From the NCBI GenBank assembly GCA_019633425.1, contig WSUB01000018.1, forward strand, positions 67,699 through 131,698: a stretch of 64,000 bases of DNA, written 5' to 3'. The notes under the pieces were generated by a model, which worked only from the letters and a program-made list of their open reading frames with translations, was not told the origin of the DNA and did not search any database. Each line of letters starts with the position of its first letter. The first letter of the stretch is position 1. The position numbers were made by a program, and so were the translations under genes. This document shows positions 33,403 through 43,841 of the stretch, piece after piece. The DNA is from Tulasnella sp. 424 (Eukaryota > Basidiomycota > Agaricomycetes > Cantharellales > Tulasnellaceae).

Positions 33403-35607
33403 ATGTTCTCAAACTTCGACGCTCGCAAGTCTTGGCAAAAAGCTACAAAGTTCCGCGAACACCTCTCCTTCATCAGCACCCAACAGCAATCATCTCAGCA
33501 GCCTCCTAATACCAAGAGCGCATGGTCACCCATCACTCCAAGCGAGTCGGGTCACGGTCACTTCACTCTCATGTCCTCGTCTGAAGCAGTTCCACCAGTC
33601 CCACCGATCCCCGCCATTCACGCCGCTCATGTCGCACCCGTCGAACGGGACCCAGACGAACAGCGGAGCATCGAACGCGCACGAGCCGAAGCTGCAGCAG
33701 CTTTGGAACGAGGTTCACGCGAGCGCCAATTAGAGCGCGAACGGCTGGACCGCGAGCGACAACAACGACTCTTGGAAAAGGAGAGGCAACAGCAAGAGGC
33801 CGCTGCAACTTCTTTCTTCGATGTGGAAAGCAGGAGGGGACCTGTGCCAAGCTTGGCTCCCAGCTCGTTCACTTCAAAGTCCAAAGCAGCCTTGGGGCGT
33901 CTCTCTCGAGCCATCTTCAGATTCACCAGCACGCCTGCGGCTGAGCCATCCTCCCCTTTCCCTCAAGACTCTGTGGCAGCCTCTTCATACATCCCCCGTC
34001 GTCTCTCCGACCTCTCACCTTGGCCACCGCTCAACGTATCCGAGAAGGAACGCCAAGCAGCGGAAGCGGCGGCAGCTGTTCATCATCACCACTACTACGG
34101 CGCTGGATCCGGCGACCAGTCCCGCTCTCACTCTCGCGCTGGATCTCAAGACGACTATACCATGGCCGAGGACCATGTGCACCGAGACTTGGGCGACGCG
34201 GAGAAGGGCAAGGCCAAACGATGCTCAACGTGCTACACCGAGGCGAAGAAGCGTCAACGCAAGAGCACCATCTGGTGCATCCTACTCTTCCTCTTGATCC
34301 TTGCATTGATTGGAAACGTCGTCTTCCTCGACATTCGCGTTCTTACCAATACCAAGAGTGCGGATGTCGAGACCCCATCTGCGGCCGCCTCGAACTCGAC
34401 CTTTAACCCGAGCAGCAGTGCTGGCAATGCGGTCGTCAGACCTACTACTACGGTTCCCAGTGGGGTCACCGTAACGAGGAGTGGGACCGTCACGGCCACC
34501 TCCTCTGCTTCGGCCTCGTCTGGAGTTCCGGCTGCAGTGTCGTCTTGTCTCTCGCAATTCACCTCGTCCGCTGCATCACCTGCGTCCTACCCCTGCGGTC
34601 AATGCGTTCCCATCCTCTCCGCTATTCCCAACGACCTTTCCTCTTCCTCAACGTCGATCACGGGACAAGGAAACATCCTCCAATTCTGTGCTCTCCAAGC
34701 AATCAACGCCGGTCTGCCATCAACTTCCTCCAGTGCTCTCACGAGCGTCGGATGGTTGAAGGACACCAAGCCTTGCACTTGGCAAGGAGTTTCGTGCGAT
34801 GGTCAAGGAAGGATCAGCCAGTTGGAGTTGGTCGCTCCGGGTGTCCCGACGGAGATCCCGGACCAGGTTCAGTTCTTGGTCGGATTGACGAGTTTGAAGA
34901 TTACTGGGGATAACACCGTTCCAAGTGAGTCTCGCACCTTACTTATATCTTTTTTTTTTCATATCCAAACTAACTTGAAACTCGCTCTACCTACAGGCGG
35001 TTCGCTCTCTCCACTCCTCGCAATCTCCTCACTCCAATCCCTCGACCTCGAACAAACTGGATTGCAAGCATCCATGAACGACCAAACCACATTCGCCTCG
35101 TTATCCGCTCTCACTTCCCTAACCCTCGTCAAGAACACCGGAATCACCGTCCAAGGCAACTCCGTCGCTGGAATCACCGGAATGAACTTGAAGTCGTTGA
35201 TCCTCAACTTCCAGTCCATTCCCGATAACACTCTCACGTTGCTCGCTGCGTCCACGTCAAACCCCATCTCATCGTCCTTGTCGACGCTATCCCTATCCAA
35301 TTCCAACCAAGCCGGCTCGATCCCTGCGGCGTTGGCCACTACATTGCCAAACTTGGTCGAATTGCACCTCGACGGGAACGCGTACTCGACTTTGCCAGCG
35401 AACGGTGGAGTTATTTTCCCGAGCAAGACTACCGTCGTCGTATTGACAGGCAATTCGGGTATGACCGGGACGATCTCGTCGGCAGAGTGTCAGGCTTTGC
35501 AGAGTGCTAGTTCGAGCGCGACTTGTGATTTCTCGGGAACGGGGATTACGCTGCAGACTGGAGTTGCTTCGTGTGGTAACTGCAAGTTTGGGTCGACTAC
35601 TCAGTGA
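33403..35607 (+). CDS. Single-pass membrane protein with extracellular leucine-rich repeats
   Basis: The function is unknown; the architecture suggests a cell-surface receptor-like or wall-linked protein. Residues 1-285 are hydrophilic, with a Glu/Arg/Gln-rich likely coiled coil near 85-145 and a His run near 225. A transmembrane segment lies near 290-312 (WCILLFLLILALIGNVVFL). A Ser/Thr-rich stalk follows, then a Cys-containing block and PCTWQGVSCDGQGRIS near 450-465, which resembles the LRRNT_2 cap of plant receptors, and then degenerate LRRs to the end. There is no signal peptide, so it is probably type II (N-terminus inside). An intron at 34925-34996 is 72 bases long and free of stops, so the frame stays open if it is kept. 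Spliced length is 710 residues, or 734 if it is retained. Confidence 0.8.
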   Translation: MFSNFDARKSWQKATKFREHLSFISTQQQSSQQPPNTKSAWSPITPSESGHGHFTLMSSSEAVPPVPPIPAIHAAHVAPVERDPDEQRSIERARAEAAAALERGSRERQLERERLDRERQQRLLEKERQQQEAAATSFFDVESRRGPVPSLAPSSFTSKSKAALGRLSRAIFRFTSTPAAEPSSPFPQDSVAASSYIPRRLSDLSPWPPLNVSEKERQAAEAAAAVHHHHYYGAGSGDQSRSHSRAGSQDDYTMAEDHVHRDLGDAEKGKAKRCSTCYTEAKKRQRKSTIWCILLFLLILALIGNVVFLDIRVLTNTKSADVETPSAAASNSTFNPSSSAGNAVVRPTTTVPSGVTVTRSGTVTATSSASASSGVPAAVSSCLSQFTSSAASPASYPCGQCVPILSAIPNDLSSSSTSITGQGNILQFCALQAINAGLPSTSSSALTSVGWLKDTKPCTWQGVSCDGQGRISQLELVAPGVPTEIPDQVQFLVGLTSLKITGDNTVPSESRTLLISFFFHIQTNLKLALPTGGSLSPLLAISSLQSLDLEQTGLQASMNDQTTFASLSALTSLTLVKNTGITVQGNSVAGITGMNLKSLILNFQSIPDNTLTLLAASTSNPISSSLSTLSLSNSNQAGSIPAALATTLPNLVELHLDGNAYSTLPANGGVIFPSKTTVVVLTGNSGMTGTISSAECQALQSASSSATCDFSGTGITLQTGVASCGNCKFGSTTQ

Positions 35608-36083
35608 TGACTTTTACATTCCGTGATGACGAGTCTTGCATAATCATTGCTTCTCCTGTTTTGGTTTCCCTCTCCCTCTTTCATCGTACATACGTCCCCC
35701 CTCCCCCTTACTTTGCATTGCGCTCTCCCCATCCATAATGTAGCCATCGCCTCCTGCTGGCCTTGCATTTCCCCCCCGAGCGGACTTTTTTTGCCATACC
35801 TTGTAGCCCTTACAACGCCTCTCATTCCATATTCTTCTCCATAGCACTGTACATACATCAGTCTAGCATCCTAGTAACTGTTGCTTCGCACAGAACAAAA
35901 CAATCCGATTTTGATATAATTAGAGTGCAATGCAGTTGTCTACACAAAGTTTCAAAGTAACAGAAACACAAGAATCGGAATGCATGGCTTGGTCGTCATG
36001 GTGTGATCGTCTCCAGATACAGAAAGGAAAGGAAAGAAAGGAAAGGGAAGAAAGCAAAGGGAAGAAACAAAAGGAGTGGTTTC
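35608..36083. other. Gene-free stretch between convergent genes
   Basis: It holds the 3' untranslated regions of the LRR gene and the ceramidase gene. A purine-rich run (GGAAAGGAAAGAAAGG) lies near 36023. No supported gene. Confidence 0.45.
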
Positions 36084-39000
36084 TTACATGACACTGAAGG
36101 TGGACGTCGTCCCATTGAACGGTTCAATGTTTCCGCTTAAACTCTTCGCGTCGCCGTAGTACACAATTCGATAATCGCCGTCTAGGTAATTCGAGCGTCA
36201 GAGGAGGGTACGATAACTTTTTTGTAAGCTCGAAGTCCATACCTGGAGTGGAATCTTCGATTGTCCAGGTAATGGTAATCGTCGAGAAGCCCAGAAGCTG
36301 CGAAGGGAGAAAGGTCAGCATAAAGCTTCAACTACACGTGTGTCGTTCCCCTGACCTCCTGTGTTCGCTTCCACCTAAATGTGGTCGAAGGATGAGAGTC
36401 GGTTCGGACTACTTTCCATTCACCATTGTCCAAAGCCTGCTCAACGGCAAGGAACGTCTCTTCAAGGCGGAGATTGTTCTTTACCCCAAGTTCCTTCAGT
36501 TACGCGTACTTGGTCTGTGAAAATGTTCGACGTACTCTTGGGTTAGCTCCTCGGAACACAGCCTGGACCGTGTCTCCCCTGAAGTAGATTGGACCCGGAG
36601 CTTCCAGAACGTCGCCAAACTTTCTGAATGGGGGAACGGAATCTTTGACAACGGGTTTCTGCAAGGTTTTTGGTGGATTAGTCTAAACGCCAGATGAGGA
36701 ATTGCCGGCGGACCGCTTACCTGAAGCGAGATGGCATTTGGCGTTAGGTCTTCAGGAATAGGTCCCGAAGGAGGCTGTTCCGTCACATCTTCCGATAGGT
36801 AGCTGGCTAAGCCGGTGTAAAGCTTGATGTATGCGTCGAGTGTGTCTATAGGGCTAAGATGTCAGATCTACCTCCACTGGGATAACACCGAACACCCACT
36901 TGGCCCGTATAGAGTTGAACCTCCTTCGTACCGTTGAATGCTGTACTCCTCTCTGGTAGTCGTATACTAGTAGATTTAATCAGCAAGACTCCACAGAAGC
37001 GGCATAACCTACGCTTACATGCGCATACGTGTTTGCCGGCCCCACTGCAACGACATAAGCATCCTCGCCGATGATACCATCCTCGATGAGTTTGGCTCTC
37101 ATGGTCTCGCGCAAGCGGCGACCACTCATTGTTGTGAACTCCGACGGAAGAATCAACATAACCAGTTGACCGACACGGAAGATTTGAATATCGACAATCG
37201 AGGGCGACCAATGATACGGCTTATGAGCGGCTCCCTGGGGTGCGTATGGGGAACATTGAATCAGATTCGGAGATGGTAAGGCATCGAAAGGCACGTACAA
37301 CGTTCAGAAGGATTGGTTTTGGCCAATGGCAAGCCTTGTCTTCTTCCGAAGGTGGAGGAGTTACTGCACCTAAGGACGACAATCGGGCGTTGGCATTTCA
37401 AATGAACAGCGGCGACATTGTCACGTACCTTTGACTCCATCCCACATCGGGTTATGGTGTGCACTCGAATTCGATCCTTGAACGACTAGTAAGCGGAGTG
37501 AGTGAAAAGACGACCCGACCTCCTACACCGTGCTCTGCTCACAATCAAACGCTCCAGGTCCATCCGTGGTTCCGCCGGCAAATCCAAACCCTGGAGATTG
37601 ACGGGTGAGTAACTAATCCCTAGGGTCCAAAGATATCGCTTACCAAGAGCAGGGGGACAGGTGGTGACCAGTGTGCCGTTCTGGAGGGCAAATGTATAGT
37701 TTGACCTAAGAAAGTCCACATCGTCAATATCACATAGCTTAGGCCGCCAAGGTATCATTCACATGTCAACGTAGGTATGCACGCTTCTGACCGGTCCCGC
37801 AACGCGCTGAAGGTCGGTGGATTCCATCAGTGACTTAGCCCCCTCGAACTGTCGGGCTCCAATGATTTCGTTAGATTTGAAGTCTGAAATCATGAATCCA
37901 GGACCTCTGATGAAGGTTGTCAGCATCCCCAAGATTTAAGAATGGGGCAATGGCCGGCGCTCACCTGCCATGGCACTCCTGTGTTCGGTTGCCGCACGTT
38001 GACCTCTCAAATTCACAAGGCTCGCCGTCCCAAGGCTTTCCTGGACTCTCACAAAATGCTCCGAGAGTATTTGGACTATAGGTCCAAGACTTAGCAATCA
38101 AGCCTCTAGGTTGGCACCTATACACACCTGACATCACCGGACGTGGCTAGGTAAACGTAACAACGGTCAGCCTTCGTCGCAAGTCTCAGCGCCAATATGC
38201 CTACATTGAGAAAAGCCGGCCACAAAATTGGCATGTCCCGGCATGGAGTCTGGTTCCATGTATGACTCGTATAAGAATGCCGCCATCCCCTTGTTGTCGG
38301 TGCTGATGAGCGTATTATTCTGGTACAAAAGTGTGTGAGATGAATAACGCGTTGGCTTCGGCGTGTAACCTACCTCGTAGATGGATGTGCCGTGCACGGC
38401 GAACCATGACAGGAAACCAATGTCCGATTCTGACTCTAAGCCGTGGGTGAACTTCAGGAGAGACATCGTATTCTCGAGATCTCCTGGGTAACGAGCTCTC
38501 TCCTCTTCTGGGTTAGCGAGATACGAGTACGGGGACCGGTTGATCGATGCGTCATGTACGATGGTGTTCCCAAGGGACAGGGACCCTGGCGCTAGCGACT
38601 CGTGTGCTTGAGAAATCGCCCGAACAGTGCCGTCAACAATGGCGTCATAGGTCTTGTGCAGAAAGATGTCATTCAGGATGGATACGGTCGTCGGTAAGGG
38701 AATGGGAGGCTTACCTGACGGACGAAACCCAGAGACGTAAGCTGAGGCAACAGATTGTTGACGTAACCGCCAACGCCAGAATGAGAATGAGTTCCAACGA
38801 GGGCGACGTTCGCTTCCGTGTAAATGCCGGGATAGAGCTCTTCGAGCTTGGTGAGAATGCCTCGCCGCACCGCAGTATCGCCCGCGGAAATGTCTGGGGA
38901 TGCATATGCCGTGGGTTATCTCATGCAATGCTCATGATCTGGACCAGAAACTTACCTGCATTGATATAAACTACCCGTTGAGAGGGGTCGGCTGGGTCTG

Positions 39001-39430
39001 CAACGATGAATACTCGTGACCATTGCCTGTCACGGTGGCGTCCGTTTAATAACCTTTTCATTACGAGCTTTAAGCCGACTCACCGCATGTGTACGCCGCT
39101 ATCGGTCTGTGCCATTGACGCATAGCCAAACATGTTGGTTTCAACAACAGGACCAGTAACATCTCCGATGCCTGTAACGTGTGGAGCGTTCAGCGAATAA
39201 GGCTGCGGAACTTCGGAGGACTACGCACCGACTCCGAGGAGGTAGACTCCGTCCAGGTTAGGGCGGTTAATGTCTTGTGGAGGGGAAATAGTTCCTAGAA
39301 GAGCCAGAGTCCCGATCATTGCCTTGGTGAAGAGGTTCGAAGGAATGGCATGGCGGATGCTCCTCCAGGTAGAACCAACGAGTTCCGAGAGTGAAGCCGG
39401 AAGAACATCTTGACCGGCTAAAGGTGCCAT
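36084..39430 (-). CDS. Neutral ceramidase
   Basis: The enzyme splits ceramide into sphingosine and fatty acid at neutral pH, at the cell surface or in secretory compartments. The gene has about 15 introns. The start at 39430 (MAPLAGQDVLP) is followed by a weakly hydrophobic segment near residues 35-50 that could act as signal or anchor. Family motifs occur in order: YLLGVGIGDVTGP, ETNMFGYASM, SGVHMR, the zinc-site stretch GTHSHSGVGGY near 38800, IHDASINRSPYSYL-like sequence near 38540, GDVSPNTLG with the catalytic Ser (split by an intron near 38090-38130), and the C-terminal DYRIVYYGDAKS through FSVM with the stop at 36086-36084. Length and motif order agree with the PF04734 family. Exact exon borders were not all resolved. 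Confidence 0.9.
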
Positions 39431-39942
39431 AGACGATCTAGTAATACAAGAAGGGAAGGAAATGGCCCGCGGTCGTCGTCGAGATGGCCAACTGGGCGAT
39501 AGGAGAGAAGAGAAAGAAAGGGGAGGAGGATGGTGGAGTCCTCACTTTGATGTGGCAACGTTGTCCGTCATAACGCCATTTAAGGCCGCCATGAATGCCT
39601 GACCAAACACTCACATGCTTGCTCGACCAACTAAATATCTTTATCGTATTAATGGGCATCATTCTGACGTCGAATGATTATCCGCTTCAGGTTCTTAGGG
39701 GGTCGCAATTAACTCTTGGCCACACAGTCGGACAGCAGACCCAACGATTCCGAAGCAACTCTGACGTGCATTGAGTAGCAAGGGGATTAGAGGGCGAGAA
39801 CGAGAGATAAAGAGAAAGACATCGTATGCTATCATTCCGGCGGTCGTACAGGTACTTCGAAAGAAAAAGAGCGAGCAAATCCAAATAACAACCAACGAGT
39901 GGCTAACTAAGATCGAATCGCAAATGTCCGCGCTGGGCGAAA
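39431..39942. other. Promoter of ceramidase and 3' region of the protease gene
   Basis: Both neighbours are on the minus strand. The stretch has A/G-rich tracts near 39500-39530 and 39790-39830. No supported gene or RNA was seen. Confidence 0.4.
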
Positions 39943-41999
39943 TTACCAGAGCTTGTTGTACTTGAGCTCGGTGGCGTTGTTGAAGACGAGCAGGTTGGCG
40001 GTGTCCTTAGGGATGTCAGTCAAAAGGTCGGGGCTGGAAAGGGCGATGAGAGCCTTCTTGAGCTGAGCGGTAGTGAGCACGGAAGGAATTGGCGCAAGCT
40101 CGTCCTGGAACAAAAATGTTAGAACATCAACTCAACGCGAGGTTAGGTAAAAGAGTACATACCCTGCCGAGAAGGGTCTGAGGAGCAGGAAGGAAGCGGG
40201 AGGCCCAGGATGGCAGGTTGGCGTGGACGACAGCGTAGAAGCTCGAGGTAGCGACAGCGGCGATGCCAGTCAAGGGTTGCTCGGCAGACTCTGGGATGAG
40301 GGACTTGACCGGAGGGTCGAAAGTCGCCGAGGGGTAGATGGAAAGGAGATAGGCCAAAAGACCGGCGACATCTGTAGTTAAAAGCACATATCGCGAATAA
40401 GCATGATAAGTCGGAAGATAAACAACAGCGAGACGTACGGGGAGAAGCCATGGAGGTTCCGGAAATGGTGTTGGTGCTCTTGTCACCAGTGTTCCAGGTG
40501 CTGAGGATCTGGTGAAGGAGAAATGTTACAAGGGTGATCAAAGCTAGAGGGGAGGTATCCTTACGTTCAAGCCAGGAGCGAACACATCGACGCAAGGTCC
40601 GTAGTTGGAGAAGTAGGCGCGGCTGTCAGCGAGAGTTGAAGCACCAACAGTGATGGCCTTCTTGGAAGCAGCTGGGGAAGTGGTGCAACTAGACCGGCGA
40701 CACAATTAGTATCTGGAGCCTGTGTTCAAGACATGTATGTGACTTACGCATCCTTGTTCTCGTTACCAGCAGCAACGGCGAAGTGAAGTCCAGAATCGAC
40801 AGCCCTGTCAACGGCATCATCGAGAGCCTGGGACTTGCCACCACCGAGGGACATGTTGGCGACGGAGCCCTTGTGGGTAGTCTTGCCAGTAGCAGCGTAC
40901 TCAGCACGAGCGTCCTGGAGCTTCTTGGCTGCTTGGGTGGACGCCCAAACGACACCAGCGAGCACATCAGACATGGTTCCCGAGCCATTGGAACTGGAAT
41001 GAGATTAATTAGCGACTCCACGTGAATAGAGTACTTAGACGCGCGAGAGTCACAAACATACCCGAGAACCTTGACGGCGACGATATTAGCGGCCTTGGCA
41101 ACACCGTATTTGCGACTAGCAATGGTACCAGCGCAGTGAGTGCCGTGGCCGTTGGCGTCCTCGTCGTAGTCGTTCTTGGGGATGGTCTTGCCCCACTTGG
41201 CGCGACCTTCGAACTCGACGTGGTTGATGTTGACACCGGTGTCAATAACGTAGGCATCGACGCCCTCGCCGCCATGACCGTCATAGATGTACTAAAAGGG
41301 GGCAGGGGGTCAGTATCATGTGGTTGCCCAGGGTGATGAGCGCGAAGCTCGGAAAAAAGGGGTTGGTCGCAATCTCAACCCATGGTTGGTCGATAAGGCA
41401 ATATGGCGAGCTCGCTGCGTACTGCGACGCAAAGCATTGTGAGAGGAATGTCTTACCTCGCGGAAAGTACCAAAGCCGAGCCTATCCCTGTGCGAGATTC
41501 GTGCGAGACCCTAAAAGAGTCAAGAGACGCGTCAGCAAAGAAGACCTTCAGGGGCGGAACACCGGGAGGGCGCAGCCATTTGGCACGGACTAACCCATGG
41601 AGCTCCCTTCTCGATCTCGCTGGCCCACACAAGCTGGTCATGCTCGATGTAGTCGACCTCTGCCATCGTCCTTAACTTTGCGATGGTCGAGTTGGCGAAA
41701 CGACCGGCATACCCCTTAATTTGGCCGTCATAGACGTGGGTGAGACCACTGTCCTCGCCGGCTAACGGGTCCTCAGCGTGAGCGCTAGCAACCACGTTGG
41801 TGTGGGTGGTAAGGTCCACGTCGGACTTCAGCACGACAATGTAAGAGTCCTGAACATGGTTCTCGGGGATGTTGGACTGGTGCAAGGGGGCGATGGCAAG
41901 GTTTGAACTAGAACGGTCAATGACGAAGTGGGAGGTGGATAATGGGCTAGCAGCAACGCTGATAACAAGGATAGATACTCCAGCGAGTTGGGAGAGCAT
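39943..41999 (-). CDS. Subtilisin-like serine protease of the proteinase K/cerevisin family (S8A)
   Basis: This is a secreted or vacuolar endopeptidase made as a preproprotein. The start [19 protein letters not shown] at 41999 is a clear signal peptide. An I9 inhibitor propeptide follows ([17 protein letters not shown]). The catalytic triad is complete: Asp in [10 protein letters not shown], His in [12 protein letters not shown], Ser in [12 protein letters not shown] (split by an intron near 40437). The oxyanion Asn is in AVAAGNEN. The mature domain keeps the Cys residues usual for proteinase K. The C-terminal extension of about 60 residues ends in [12 protein letters not shown]. There are about five introns. 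Basidiomycetes use such enzymes for nutrition or vacuolar turnover; a vacuolar Prb1-like role and a secreted role are both possible. Confidence 0.92.
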
Positions 42000-42585
42000 G
42001 GTTGTGTAGATGAATGGACGTGAGTGGTGGGTCGTACGAGAGGGGGTGTGTGGGGAGAGTCCGGTCCAAATGGAACTGTGGTTTCCCGCAGTTTTAAGTC
42101 GAAGCTTACATAATTCCAACGGTTCACACGGCGCCCAACTTCGTCATTGCCTGCCCCTGCCAACGCCTTTTTTGCGACCCCCGAAACAAGGAAGTGCAAG
42201 GGAAAGACATCGCCGTCATGACAAATCACGCGTTTCATTGAGATCCGGTGACGTCAAACGCGAGTCATTGGTTTTCCGAAATGGCTCCGGATCCGAGTAG
42301 TACTGAGATTGCCGAAGAGGGCCTCATTATGCCTCGTGAACAGTCATCACGAGAGCAAGACGGTCCTGAGGCTTAGGTAAAGCGATCCTTAAGAGATTCG
42401 GAAATGGCGCAACAACTCTGGATATAATTATAGGATGAACCAGTACAGGAAGCGCAGAACAAGACGAATGTTGAGTGGGGTCGTCCTGTTGAGCGAATTT
42501 TAGGCACAATATTCGCTCGGGGCAAACGTTACCAGAAAAGACTCACGAAGTATCGGAAGAAGCATCAGTAATATAAAAGTCAAGT
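42000..42585. other. Upstream region of the protease gene
   Basis: The promoter of the protease gene should lie at 42000-42200; no clear TATA box is seen. The rest, up to the end of the small mitochondrial-type gene, holds no supported frame. Confidence 0.4.
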
Positions 42586-43228
42586 CTATGAGTCGGAGGG
42601 AGCCAGTTGTGGCTTCTTGTCCTCCTGGATTTTTTGGGCTGCCTCTGCCAGCGTCCACTCTGGCTTCTTGGGTTTTACCGGAGCCTCCTCCTAAATACAA
42701 GCCGAGTTGAGTTCTACGCTTCCGTTGAAGTTCAAATGGAGCTCGTACCAAGGGGCCCTCGTTCTGACGTTTTTCGTACTCCTACAAATGAACAACAATG
42801 ATGAGACAAGGTCTGATTAATCCGACTGCAAACACGAGAGCTACAGACCTCTATGGAACGTAGATATATGTTAGTAAGACCAAAATTTAAACCGTGATGA
42901 ACGCGTTCCCGACGTAGCTCTCACCTTTACTCTTGGCCATGATATGTGTGTGCACGTCCCACATTGCATAGATGCCGAAAACCGTAATTCCAAAAAGAAC
43001 CGTAACGATTCCTCTTTGGGAATAATCAGCGAACTTATTTGCTATAGCATACAAGCTACGTTTCCCGGGATCCCGCTGTTCTTCTTGAGGCCGCAGTCCA
43101 GGACCTCCTCGCAGGGGATGGAGGGGTCGGAATGTGGCGCCGGGAGGTGGTGCAGTTCCTTTGAACCGAATACCGGTTGATTTGGATCCTATCCTACAGA
43201 TGGTAGAGGCTTGCCGAACGGTGTTCAT
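42586..43228 (-). CDS. Small mitochondrial inner-membrane-type protein, possibly Cox14-like
   Basis: The first exon begins MNTVRQASTICRIGSKSTG, a basic and Ser/Thr-rich presequence, and continues through KFADYSQRGIVTVLFGIT into a single membrane helix (VTVLFGITVFGIYAMW) followed by a charged tail. This plan fits small cytochrome-oxidase assembly factors such as Cox14, but no signature is decisive. Later exons are 42781-42749 (EYEKRQNEGPL) and 42690-42586 (EEAPVKPKKPEWTLAEAA through the stop). The junction after exon 1 is unclear: a strong donor at 42924 needs a 2-nt exon (42850-42849) to keep the frame, giving 147 residues, while a weak GTCGGG donor at 42913 needs none. Confidence 0.6.
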
Positions 43229-43841
43229 GCTTTTCCGGTGCTGCGCGGTGGTTGAAACGGATTGAGGGAACGGTGGGAAACAGTGTCAAAAGCTTTCACC
43301 ACAGAACTTGACGCCTTGACGATCCCTTTCAGAACCAACTTCAGTCAAAGACGGACAAGCGCTCGTACTCATCAACGAGTGAAGACTAACTGGTACACTA
43401 TTACACTTGCACTTTCTAGGAATTTAGTATGGCCAGCTAAGAATGGCATGGTGTACCGTGGTAAGCACCGCCTTGGTCCAAACATTGGCAATGCCACTGC
43501 CAATCCGAGCGTTGTCGTCCTTGCCGTCCCTGCAGATGCTACGTCGAATCTTCTCTAGTTGAAAAACGGCAGCCAAGGTATTCCATGTCTGTGGTTCGGA
43601 ATACAACTGGGGCTGGGCGTGTCACAAAGTTTGGCTTGTTTACCTCGATCGAGTGTCACGCTCTCTCCGTGCTGTGTCCATGCCGCCCTACGCAAGGGCT
43701 GCGGTGCTTCGCCTCATCACAAACAGTTATAACACTCCCAAGGTCCCCGGGCAAAACTTTGAAAAAACGGCCTATCTCTTCTTTCTCTTTCTCCCCCTTT
43801 TCTTCACTCACTACTCTACGTCAAAGGGCCTTTGCAATACT
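43229..43841. other. Divergent intergenic region
   Basis: The region lies between the small mitochondrial-type gene (minus) and the disordered-protein gene (plus). A pyrimidine-rich leader-like stretch precedes the plus-strand ATG (43770-43820). Frames inside show no domain. Confidence 0.4.

Noticed and set aside
39943..42000. A secondary-metabolism cluster including the LaeA-like gene, protease and ceramidase
   Set aside because: The genes are tens of kb apart, with housekeeping genes between them and no backbone synthase in the window.
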